From the NCBI GenBank assembly GCA_023435435.1, contig JAEYRW010000014.1, positions 1 to 59,068 of the forward strand: a DNA stretch of 59,068 nt. Direction: 5' to 3'. The stretch comes from Bacillota bacterium (GTDB taxonomy: Bacteria; Bacillota; Clostridia; Christensenellales; Aristaeellaceae). The stretch's first letter is position 1, and every line of letters begins with the position of its first letter. A model generated the notes under the pieces. That model was given only the letters and a program-made list of their open reading frames with translations, did no database searches and had not been told where the DNA came from. The position numbers and the translations under genes were made by a program. Shown one piece after another: positions 1-6,690 of the stretch.

Positions 1-306
1 GACGCGGGCGCGACCGGACCCACGGGACCGACGGGCGCAGCGGGTGCTGCCGGACCCACGGGACCGACGGGCGATGCGGGCGCGACCGGACCCACGGGAC
101 CCACGGGCGCAGCGGGTGCTGCCGGACCTACGGGACCGACGGGCGATGCGGGCGCGACGGGCCCCACGGGACCCACGGGCGCAACGGGTGCTGCCGGACC
201 TACGGGACCGACGGGCGCAGCGGGCGCGACCGGACCCACGGGACCCACGGGCGACGCAGGCGCGACCGGACCCACGGGACCCACGGGTGCCACCGGACCG
301 ACCGGT
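1..306 (+). repeat. Collagen-coding tandem repeat array
   Basis: The first 306 bases are near-identical tandem units encoding G-P-T-G-P-T-G-[AD]-A/T triplets. Identity at the nucleotide level is high, so repeat number probably varies by slippage or recombination, and short-read assembly may be unreliable here. Confidence 0.85.
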
Positions 307-1020
307 ACAGTGGAATTCTCTCCGTTCGATGTCTACGTTCTGGAAGGAGCCGTAGGTGGGGATGGGTCACAGGCGAATCCGTTCGGTACGATCCAGCAAG
401 GCGTCACAGCCGTTTCGCCTACCGGGACCGTTCACGTTTTAAGCGGGACGTATCCGATTACAGCCCAGATATTGGTCAACAAACAGGGAATCACAATTCA
501 GGGCGCTCCGGGAGCGGTCGTTGAACTGCAAGCCGCCGTCATTCCCTTTATGGTTGTCGGAAATGGCATTACGATCGACGGATTAACAATGACCAGCGAT
601 AACCCCTATGCGGTCGAATTCATCCAAATCGGGGGCAGTGACAACAGAATCACGAACAATACGATTTATGGCCCTCCGCAGGCCGGGCCTTCCAGCGGCT
701 GGGTTGTAAACCGCGGATTTGTTACGCAGATCGGAAATATGACGAACCTGTTGGTTCAGGGCAATCTGTTTTACTCCATGCGGCAGCCCGCCTACCTGAA
801 TCCCAACACGGATGGTTATATCATCGGGAATGTCGTTTACAACACGCGCGGATATGTGGTAGATCAAGGGCTTTTCGTATTTTCCGGGAATTCATGGGCG
901 ACACCGTTGAATGCGGTTGATATTGCGTTGCTGGTTGGAACGACCTCGGGCGTTCCGTATGACGATTTGACGGAGCTGTCCAACAGCAACAGCGTCGCGA
1001 CAATCAGCGATCAGAGGTAA
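1..1020 (+). CDS. Collagen-like / parallel beta-helix surface protein (5' end missing)
   Basis: The reading frame is open from the first base, so the N-terminus lies outside the window. Residues 1 to about 102 are Gly-Pro-Thr / Gly-Ala-x collagen-type triplets. From about residue 103 a non-repetitive domain begins (FDVYVLEGAVGGDG) with repeated short beta-strand motifs such as ITIQGAPGAVV, ITIDGLTM and NRITNNTIYG, the pattern of a right-handed beta-helix (pectate-lyase-like/DUF1565 type). Collagen-like tails on bacterial proteins usually form trimeric surface or exosporium filaments, and the beta-helix would be the exposed tip; that role is inferred. It lies upstream of two more exosporium-type genes. 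No membrane segment or LPXTG motif is visible in the part seen. The stop is TAA at 1018-1020. Confidence 0.85.
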   Translation, partial: DAGATGPTGPTGAAGAAGPTGPTGDAGATGPTGPTGAAGAAGPTGPTGDAGATGPTGPTGATGAAGPTGPTGAAGATGPTGPTGDAGATGPTGPTGATGPTGTVEFSPFDVYVLEGAVGGDGSQANPFGTIQQGVTAVSPTGTVHVLSGTYPITAQILVNKQGITIQGAPGAVVELQAAVIPFMVVGNGITIDGLTMTSDNPYAVEFIQIGGSDNRITNNTIYGPPQAGPSSGWVVNRGFVTQIGNMTNLLVQGNLFYSMRQPAYLNPNTDGYIIGNVVYNTRGYVVDQGLFVFSGNSWATPLNAVDIALLVGTTSGVPYDDLTELSNSNSVATISDQR

Positions 1021-1211
1021 GAATCGCGGCGTCGGCGGGGCGCGGCCTGAATGAACAGAGTCCTCTCTTTGCTGCGGATGTGGATCGCGACACTGAAGCA
1101 AAAATTGTCACAGTGCCTTGGACCTGCTTCCCGCAAGAAACCAATGTGCCTCGAGCCCCATGCGCCAGTCGGAGTCCCGGGCACGAGAATGAAAACCGCA
1201 GCCCCAAGGCC

Positions 1212-1270
1212 AGGCGCCCGATTCACCCGGGCGCGCGACGGGATGCCCCGGAATCGCATGATTCCGGGGC
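1212..1270. repeat. Two adjacent inverted repeats downstream of the beta-helix gene
   Basis: The second hairpin is perfect: GCCCCGGAATC at 1245-1255 and its complement at 1260-1270, with a GCAT loop. A weaker GC-rich inverted repeat (GCGCCCG/CGGGCGC) precedes it at about 1213-1233. There is no T-tract on either strand, so a transcript-end or processing hairpin is possible but a standard intrinsic terminator is not shown. The rest of 1021-1290 shows no gene. Confidence 0.55.
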
Positions 1271-1296
1271 TCAATGTCATATAAAATAAAATCAGT

Positions 1297-1324
1297 AACG
1301 TAGATGAAAATGATCGCATAGAAT
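1297..1324 (+). promoter_or_regulatory. Possible sporulation-sigma (SigK/SigE-like) promoter of the BclB-like gene
   Basis: AAC at 1297-1299, a 17-base spacer and CATAGAAT at 1317-1324 resemble the mother-cell sigma pattern (AC at -35, CATAnnnT at -10). A similar arrangement precedes the gene at 2732. Short patterns like this occur by chance; the support comes from both genes sharing it and from the exosporium-like products. Confidence 0.35.
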
Positions 1325-1387
1325 GGCATGGCACAGTCATATCGAGTGAATGTGTTAATCGAGATAACACAGGAGGATATTATTGCC

Positions 1388-2554
1388 ATGGCAAATATCT
1401 CCCTACAATTGGAACTTCATTCTGGCACAACGATCGCGTCCGGCGGAAATGTGCTTTTCGATACGGTCGTTCAGTCGGACGGTGGCATTTTATACAATGC
1501 TGTCACCGGCGTAATCACCATCAACGCGGCTGGTCGCTATCTGATCAACTGGTGGGTCGCGACGCAGTCGTCACAATCTTCGATCGCTTCTTTCTCGCTT
1601 GTCTCCTCGCAAGGCGATGATCTTGCGGGTACTTCGCCGGTTAAAACGGGCGAAGTCTCGGGGGTTGGTATCATTCTCGTTGATGTGGCGCCCGTGACCG
1701 TGTCTCTTGTCAACACGAGCGGCGCCGCCTACAATTATGCAACCAGTCCCGTCGTCAGGGCTGGCCTTGCCCTGACAAACGACGATGCGGAAGGTCCCAC
1801 CGGTCCTACCGGCCCCACCGGGCCCACCGGTCCGACGGGCGCGACCGGCCCCACCGGCCCGACGGGCGAGACCGGCCCCACCGGTCCCACGGGCGCAACA
1901 GGCGCGACGGGCGCAACAGGCGCAACAGGTCCCACGGGTCCGACGGGCGCAACGGGCGAGATCGGCCCCACCGGTCCTACGGGCGCAACAGGTGCGACGG
2001 GTGCGACAGGCCCGACGGGTGCGACAGGTCCCACTGGCCCTGCGGCAGCCGGAACAGTCATTCCCTTCGCTTCCGGTCCAATCACGACGCTCACAACCGT
2101 GCTCGGCGGCCTTGCAGGTGTTCAGGCACTGGTTGGCTTTGGCGCAAACGATTCCGGAACGATCGTCGCTGGGTTGATTGATACGACAGGGCTCACAAGC
2201 GTTGCGTTCTCAATGCCCCGCGATGGTACCATCGCCTCCATGGCCGCGTACTACAGCATCGGTGCGGCTCTCTCACTCGTCGGCAGCACCGTCACGATCA
2301 CGGCGCAGCTCTATAGCTCGGCGACACCCGACGATTCCTTCGCGCCCGTCGCCGGCGCAACCGTAACACTGGCACCCCCTCTCACCGGCGTGATCGCGAT
2401 CGGGGCCACGTCAAGCGGGATCACGACAGGCCTATCCATCCCTGTGACTGCGCAGACCCGTCTGATGATGGTATTCTCTGCCGCCGTTACCGCTGGCATT
2501 GACATCGCGACGATCATCAGCGGTTACGCGAGTGCGGGCCTCGAAATCGTGTAG
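1388..2554 (+). CDS. Collagen-like exosporium protein with BclA-like N-domain and BclB-type C-domain
   Basis: A protein of 388 residues. The start at 1388 is chosen because AGGAGG (1371-1376) lies 11 bases upstream; in-frame ATG codons further upstream lack such a site. Residues 1-134 form a beta-rich domain (GGNVLFDTVV, YNAVTGVITI, GRYLINWWVA) like the trimeric TNF/C1q-like fold of BclA. Residues about 136-218 are Gly-Pro-Thr / Gly-Ala-Thr collagen triplets. The remainder, starting AAGTVIPFASGPITTLTTV, matches the C-terminal domain known from BclB-related exosporium glycoproteins. The Thr-rich repeats would be O-glycosylation sites (inference). No signal peptide is seen, as expected for proteins put on the spore from the mother cell. 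The N-domain is related to the protein encoded at 2732-3223. Confidence 0.9.
   Translation: MANISLQLELHSGTTIASGGNVLFDTVVQSDGGILYNAVTGVITINAAGRYLINWWVATQSSQSSIASFSLVSSQGDDLAGTSPVKTGEVSGVGIILVDVAPVTVSLVNTSGAAYNYATSPVVRAGLALTNDDAEGPTGPTGPTGPTGPTGATGPTGPTGETGPTGPTGATGATGATGATGPTGPTGATGEIGPTGPTGATGATGATGPTGATGPTGPAAAGTVIPFASGPITTLTTVLGGLAGVQALVGFGANDSGTIVAGLIDTTGLTSVAFSMPRDGTIASMAAYYSIGAALSLVGSTVTITAQLYSSATPDDSFAPVAGATVTLAPPLTGVIAIGATSSGITTGLSIPVTAQTRLMMVFSAAVTAGIDIATIISGYASAGLEIV
1793..2043 (+). repeat. Collagen-coding GPT/GAT triplet array
   Basis: About 250 bases of 9-base units (GGNCCNACN-type) encode Gly-Pro-Thr and Gly-Ala-Thr triplets, interrupted by GETGPT and GEIGPT variants. It is the same style as the array at 1-306. 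Confidence 0.9.
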
Positions 2555-2583
2555 GTAACGATTTGGCTGAACAGTAATGGTGT

Positions 2584-2632
2584 GCGCTCCTCTTGGTGCC
2601 TTCTGGATATCAAGAGGAGTGCGTTTCGTGTT
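2584..2632 (+). terminator. Intrinsic terminator after the BclB-like gene
   Basis: GCGCTCCTCTTG at 2584-2595 pairs with CAAGAGGAGTGC at 2611-2622 (12 pairs, one G-U), followed by GTTTCGTGTT. It lies 30 bases past the stop codon. Confidence 0.6.
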
Positions 2633-2662
2633 ATGTGATTTTGCGGTAATCTGAGGAATTGT

Positions 2663-2689
2663 AACACGGAGGGCATTTTGGCATACATT
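2663..2689 (+). promoter_or_regulatory. Possible sporulation-sigma promoter of the small BclA-like gene
   Basis: AAC at 2663-2665, a 16-base spacer and CATACATT at 2682-2689 repeat the pattern seen upstream of the gene at 1388. Confidence 0.35.
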
Positions 2690-2731
2690 GTATTGGCTCC
2701 ACTCAATTATAATCAAGTGAGGAGTTAATAT

Positions 2732-3223
2732 ATGTGTTGTTCTAGGAAACTCTTGATATGGGTAATCGGTGCATTCGCGGGAGTGGCATTGTTGCTCGCC
2801 ATTATCGCGCTCATCGCCAGCGGCATCAGCGGCATTCAAACTGAGCTGATTGGCGCGGGCGGCGGAATCATACCGAACGGGAGCAATGTACTCTTTGACA
2901 ACGTGGTAAACGATCAGAGCGGCAGCATCAGCTACAATCCTGCGACCGGTGAGTTTACGGTTACGCGCCTGGGGACCTATTACGTTGACTGGTGGACGGC
3001 GCCGGATGGTGCCGGTCCCGCGACCAGCATCAGCTTTGCGGTCGCGGTCAATGGCGTTCCCGTTTCCACCGCATCCTCTCCGATTGTGTCGGATCAGATG
3101 TCCGCCAGCGCATTGGTTACGGTTAATGCCGTGCCGGCGACCATTTCGCTTATGAATGTGACCGGCGAGGACGTCTTCGTTCCCTCGATTCCCGTTCAGG
3201 CAGGCATCGTCATCACAAGGTAA
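2732..3223 (+). CDS. Small membrane-anchored BclA-like exosporium/surface protein
   Basis: A protein of 163 residues. GAGGAG lies about 8 bases before the ATG. After MCCSRK comes a hydrophobic segment (about residues 7-30, LLIWVIGAFAGVALLLAIIA) that should anchor the protein in a membrane. The rest is one beta-sandwich-like domain (GSNVLFDNVV, YNPATGEFTV, GTYYVDWWTA) clearly paralogous to the N-domain of the preceding collagen-like protein; motifs and spacing agree. There is no collagen stretch. The paired Cys at the N-terminus could be lipidated or disulphide-linked, but no lipobox is present. The likely role is a structural component of the spore surface assembled with its neighbour (inference). 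Confidence 0.75.
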   Translation: MCCSRKLLIWVIGAFAGVALLLAIIALIASGISGIQTELIGAGGGIIPNGSNVLFDNVVNDQSGSISYNPATGEFTVTRLGTYYVDWWTAPDGAGPATSISFAVAVNGVPVSTASSPIVSDQMSASALVTVNAVPATISLMNVTGEDVFVPSIPVQAGIVITR

Positions 3224-3264
3224 ACCTTTGCCCGCAAGGGAAAAGGAATGCCTTCAACCTAATT

Positions 3265-3298
3265 GGGCTGCCGGGGCGTTTATTCCGCGTGCAGCCCT
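3265..3298. repeat. Inverted repeat after the BclA-like gene
   Basis: GGGCTGC and GCAGCCC enclose a further GC-rich inverted repeat. It lies about 40 bases downstream of the stop at 3223 with no clear T-tract, so it is a weak terminator candidate. Confidence 0.4.
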
Positions 3299-3305
3299 CC
3301 TGGAA

Positions 3306-3450
3306 CAAGGCACAGAAATAACGCAAGCAGGACCGGCGATGGATTTTCGTTGAGTGCGACGTTGGTTTGCCGTGGCTTACCGCGGCAAGCCAACGTCGCT
3401 TCACGACCGCGCCGACTTCATGGACCGTTCAATACACAATTTTGAACGGC
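3306..3450. repeat. Fragment of the dispersed palindromic element plus hairpin cluster
   Basis: Bases 3310-3350 (GCACAGAAATAACG ... GATGGATTTTCG) match one end of the approximately 165-bp element seen whole at 9580, 14448 and 47696. They are followed by hairpins TTGGTTTGCC/GGCAAGCCAA, GTCGCTTCACGAC and CCGTTCAA/TTGAACGG (3423-3447). The same hairpin order recurs near 4360-4420. No gene is seen in 3224-3508. Confidence 0.5.
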
Positions 3451-3508
3451 ACGCCCCTTGGGCGATCGGACGCGCCGGTCTTTTCGGGTTTTGCGAAAAT
3501 AGAAGCAA

Positions 3509-4063
3509 TTACGGACTTTGATTTGCGAGGCGATAATACTCATCGATTGTGAGGCCATATAAAATTTCATCGTAAAACATACCGTCCGTATAAACCGTAC
3601 GTCTCCGTTGGCCTTCAGGGACAAGACCTATTTTTGCACAGAACTCTTTGGAAGCTTCGTTATACGAATAAACACTTGCGTTGAATTTTTGACATCTCAA
3701 TTGCTCGAAATAGAATTTTAAAATGATCCGAAGCGCCTCTTGCGCGTAACCTTTCCTTTGATGTTCAGGCAAAATAAACATACCGCAGGAAAACACGCCA
3801 ATTCTGCGGTCATCCAGTGAGGGAGAAGCCATGCCAACCTTATTTCCATTATTATCTTCAATGATCAGGAACGGTGAGAGGTCATCATTTCCTTTTGACG
3901 CTTGTTCCTCGACAAAATCGGCGCATGCCTTACGTGACATGGGTATTCTTATATCTGATTCATTTTTCTGGATATTCATATCATGCAATGCCTTAAAAAA
4001 GAAATCGGCATCGGCCAGCTCGATGGCGCGCAAACAGATATTTCTGCCTTGCCAGTAATTCAT
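3509..4063 (-). CDS. GNAT-family N-acetyltransferase (RimJ/RimL type)
   Basis: A protein of 184 residues. The ATG at 4063 is preferred over an in-frame GTG two codons upstream because GAGG sits 5 bases before it and runs into the GTG. It shows the acetyl-CoA binding signature of the family (LPEHQRKGYAQEAL, R/Q-x-x-G-x-G/A) and the downstream 'YNEASKEFCAKIGLVPEGQRR' type segment that closes the GNAT fold. The N-terminal IxLRAIELADADFFF pattern is typical of RimJ/RimL-like enzymes that acetylate protein N-termini or small amines. The substrate cannot be told. It is a single gene with its own sigma-A promoter. The base composition is visibly more AT-rich than neighbouring genes, which hints at separate ancestry. 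Confidence 0.9.
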   Translation of the reverse strand: MNYWQGRNICLRAIELADADFFFKALHDMNIQKNESDIRIPMSRKACADFVEEQASKGNDDLSPFLIIEDNNGNKVGMASPSLDDRRIGVFSCGMFILPEHQRKGYAQEALRIILKFYFEQLRCQKFNASVYSYNEASKEFCAKIGLVPEGQRRRTVYTDGMFYDEILYGLTIDEYYRLANQSP

Positions 4064-4099
4064 AGGCACCTCTATTAAAATAATTCTTACAATAATGTC

Positions 4100-4128
4100 A
4101 GTATAACAAATTTATCGGATCAGGTCAA
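4100..4128 (-). promoter_or_regulatory. Sigma-A promoter for the GNAT gene
   Basis: On the minus strand, TTGACC (4128-4123), a 17-base spacer and TATACT (4105-4100) lie 37 bases upstream of the start codon. Confidence 0.7.
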
Positions 4129-4144
4129 TACAGAATCCCTGATC

Positions 4145-4570
4145 TTACAGGGCTTACGCATGACGTGTGTTCATACGTAAGCCAAAGGAACGGGGAACCG
4201 GATTTCTGAATTTTCTCACGCGGGGGCGGACCTTCCGCAAATTCCGGGCGAAATCCGGGGGCATGAACTGATTTGCCCCCTGAGCAAGCGCCGCCCGCTT
4301 CGCGATCGCCTCTTGCGATGGCCGGGACTCGTCGGGGGGGCAAGCTCGCCCTTAGGTTGGTTTGCCTTCGGCAAGCCAAGTCGCTTCGCGACCGTGCCAA
4401 TCGATTTAAATCGATTGGTACGCCTGAACGAATCCATTTTCACCGGCAAGGAGGTTTTGCCAGCTTCCAAAGCCTGTCCCTTCGGGACTGAATTTGCCGC
4501 AATTCATGCGTCAAATTCACCTCAGCCGGTAAAAATGATTGAATATGGAGGGCTATAGCCCTCCATACCT
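4145..4570. repeat. Palindrome-rich spacer without a gene
   Basis: No convincing coding region lies between 4064 and 4708. Instead there are several inverted repeats: GGCTTACG/CGTAAGCC (4151-4183), the TTGGTTTGCCTTCGGCAAGCC hairpin and TCGCTTCGCGA near 4355-4400, CCAATCGATTTAAATCGATTGG near 4400-4420, GTCCCTTCGGGAC near 4477, a long nested inverted repeat CATTTTCACCGG/CCGGTAAAAATG (about 4435-4538), and a perfect 24-base palindrome at 4544-4567. The hairpin block at 4355-4420 resembles that at 3366-3450. Confidence 0.6.
4544..4567. repeat. Perfect 24-base palindrome
   Basis: TATGGAGGGC, TATA, GCCCTCCATA: both arms are exact complements. It may be a protein-binding site or a hairpin; there is no T-tract. 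Confidence 0.7.
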
Positions 4571-4708
4571 CCCGGCGTTCATACTCTTTTAATTCATGCG
4601 TTGGCCCTGCATGATCTTCAACTTGCCCGCATGGATCGCACGAGCGTGAACGCGCGCGTCCGACAAGCCGCGAAAGGGATAACCGCCCCGCGCCACCCCT
4701 TTCGATGT

Positions 4709-5284
4709 TCAGTGCGCGTGGCCGGTTCCGGCGCATTCCATAACGTTTTTCGCGAGGGCGCGCGCCTGGGCAAGCCGCCGCGGCTGCCCCTTAATGTCGC
4801 CCGGGTCACCCGCCCGCGCGGAGACGCCGTTCAGATCCCCCGGCACCGCCACGCAGCCCGCCGAGAGCGCGAAGTTCGCGACGATGGCAAGCGCCATGGC
4901 CTGTCCGCCGCCTTCCCCGCGCCCCACCGCCAGCGCGCCCGCCGGTTTTAAATGGAACAGATTCCGGGACGAGATGCCGTGGCAGCGGTCAAAGAGCGCC
5001 TTGAGCTGCGCTGTGACGTTGCGGTAATAGACGGGCGTTCCGATGAGCAGGGCGTCCGATTCCGCCAGCAGCGCGGCGAAGTCCGCCATATCGTCTCCCA
5101 CGAGGGCGCATTCGCCTGTGTGAAGACAGCTTTCACAGCCGACGCGGGGAAGAACGGTTCTTTCGGACAGATAAAAACGCGCGACAGCCCAGCCCGCCTT
5201 CGCGCACTCATCCAGCGCCTCCTCCAGCAGGCGTTCCGTGTTGCCGCCAGCCCGCGGGCTTCCCGATACGGCGAGCATCCTCAT
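4709..5284 (-). CDS. NAD(P)H-dependent FMN reductase / flavodoxin-fold protein
   Basis: A protein of 191 residues. The N-terminus MRMLAVSGSPRAGGNTERLL is the FMN phosphate-binding loop of the NADPH-dependent FMN reductase/iron-sulfur flavoprotein family (GSPRxxGNT). A Cys cluster (VGCESCLHTGEC) near residues 49-59 and GTPVYYRNVTAQLKALFDR near 83-101 (TPxYxxxxxxxxKxxxDR) are also typical. It probably passes electrons from NAD(P)H to FMN or quinone-like acceptors; whether the cysteines hold an Fe-S cluster is uncertain. The start overlaps the stop of the upstream fusion gene as ATGA (5284-5281), so translation is probably coupled. It is the last gene of the minus-strand operon with 6690 and 8366. 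Confidence 0.88.
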   Translation of the reverse strand: MRMLAVSGSPRAGGNTERLLEEALDECAKAGWAVARFYLSERTVLPRVGCESCLHTGECALVGDDMADFAALLAESDALLIGTPVYYRNVTAQLKALFDRCHGISSRNLFHLKPAGALAVGRGEGGGQAMALAIVANFALSAGCVAVPGDLNGVSARAGDPGDIKGQPRRLAQARALAKNVMECAGTGHAH

Positions 5285-6690
5285 TGCCCATCCTTCCTTT
5301 CATAGAGCGGCCGAAAGCCGAGGCTCCCGATGATCGCGTTCATGCCCGCGTTGTCGGGCATCGTCCGGCACGTGGCGATGTGCCCCGCCGCGATGATACG
5401 GTTCAGCACGTGTGCGCTGATGGCCCGCCCAAAGCCGCGATGGCGCCACGGCCTTGCCACGCGCACATCCGACACCTCCCACAGCGTCTCGCCGATCTTC
5501 TCGATGCCCGCGCGGGCCACCGGCGCGCCGTCCTCGAACAGCAGAAAGTAGTCCGCGTCCATGGCGCTCATCGGTTTTTGCCCGCACAGTGCGAGGTGAT
5601 GGTTGAACAAATCGAGGGCGTCTCGCCCGATGGGACGGATGTTGTGTCCTTCCTCGGGCACGGCGTTTTCAGTCCAGAAGAGCACTTCCTCGCCCTGCTT
5701 CATGTAGCTGTAGGATAGCCTTTCGTGCCGCTCCATGCACCGCTTGCACCAGAGAACCTCGTAATCCTTGGGGGAGACGGCCCGATCCGCGAGCGCGGCG
5801 ACGCTCGTCACCCCGGCCGCCATGCACGTGTCCAGGTCCTCGGCGTACGCCGCCATGTCCCGGTCGCCGCAGTCTATGTAGCAGGGAAGCTCCTGAACGC
5901 CGTTTTGAAGCGCCGTCACCGCACGGGCGTGACCGTCCAGCATCAGCCACCGGTCCATGAACCGCCGGACGGGGATCGGGTCGATTGCGTTTCCCTGGGC
6001 AAACCACTCCCGGCACAGCCGCAGCTTGCCCGCGCTCACGCAGGGCTGGCTCGGGTGAAGGGCCGGGACGGGGAGAGAAAATGTCTGCTCATGAGGGATG
6101 TGCGCGCGTCGGCTTTCAATGTACGCCCGCCGGGTGAGCGCGTAGTGGAGCTGGAATTTGCCAACGCAATCGGGCGAGGTCGGCTCCTTTTTGATGAACG
6201 TGAACCCGTTTTTTTGCCACATCCGCTCGCTCCGGGGGTTATAGTCTTCGCAGAAGCAGTGCAGCGCGTCCACATGCGCGCCCTCAAACGCGTACTTGAC
6301 CAACATGCGGATGAACATCGACCCGATGCCTTTGTTCCAGTATTCCTTTTCGCCGATTGACATGTCGATGCGCCGGACATCCATGCCATCCGGGTACAGC
6401 GCCCGCACGTCCGCGCGGTTTATGGGCTGAAGCCAGCATTCGCCAACGGGCGCGCCGTTGGCCTCCACGATGAAGCACGGCGCCTCGCGCGACATGCCGC
6501 CGTATTTTCGGCGGACGGTCTCCTGCTTGTAGCGGAGGCCCACGGCGCTTTCCGTGAAGTATGTGACGTCCGGGTCCGCCATCCACTTGTAGAGAAGCGG
6601 CAGGTGTTCGTCCGTAAGCGGGCGCAGAACGACATCATAATTGCCGTTGCCGCCGTAGAGCGTTATGTCGTGGGACTGAATGACCGGCAT
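5281..6690 (-). CDS. GNAT - ParB/sulfiredoxin-like - GNAT three-domain fusion
   Basis: A protein of 469 residues. The start at 6690 has GGGAGGA just upstream and gives a 28-base overlap with the preceding gene. Residues about 17-185 form an AAC(6')/RimJ-like acetyltransferase (VVLRPLTDEHLPLLYKWMADPDV; EYWNKGIGSMFIRMLVKYAF; NPRSERMWQKNGF). Residues about 205-275 carry a ParB/Srx-type motif (PVRRFMDRWLMLDGHARA, then ELPCYID). Residues about 350-465 form a second GNAT (VRVARPWRHRGFGRAISAHV; NAGMNAIIGSLGF). Both GNAT domains keep a plausible acetyl-CoA loop. The three domains occur separately in many genomes; this order in one chain is unfamiliar to me. The neighbouring phosphotransferase-kinase fusion suggests a modification or resistance role, but the substrate is unknown. 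Confidence 0.8.
   Translation of the reverse strand: MPVIQSHDITLYGGNGNYDVVLRPLTDEHLPLLYKWMADPDVTYFTESAVGLRYKQETVRRKYGGMSREAPCFIVEANGAPVGECWLQPINRADVRALYPDGMDVRRIDMSIGEKEYWNKGIGSMFIRMLVKYAFEGAHVDALHCFCEDYNPRSERMWQKNGFTFIKKEPTSPDCVGKFQLHYALTRRAYIESRRAHIPHEQTFSLPVPALHPSQPCVSAGKLRLCREWFAQGNAIDPIPVRRFMDRWLMLDGHARAVTALQNGVQELPCYIDCGDRDMAAYAEDLDTCMAAGVTSVAALADRAVSPKDYEVLWCKRCMERHERLSYSYMKQGEEVLFWTENAVPEEGHNIRPIGRDALDLFNHHLALCGQKPMSAMDADYFLLFEDGAPVARAGIEKIGETLWEVSDVRVARPWRHRGFGRAISAHVLNRIIAAGHIATCRTMPDNAGMNAIIGSLGFRPLYERKDGQ

Noticed and set aside
1..306. CRISPR-like array
   Set aside because: The repeats are contiguous coding triplets without unique spacers.
44..355. Arg-rich repetitive open frame overlapping the collagen repeats
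   Set aside because: It is an out-of-frame reading of the triplet array; the true frame runs unbroken from base 1 into the beta-helix domain.
1735..2094. Long Val-Gly-Pro-rich open frame on the minus strand of the collagen gene
   Set aside because: It is the reverse complement of the GPT repeats; it has no ribosome site and the plus-strand gene is clear.
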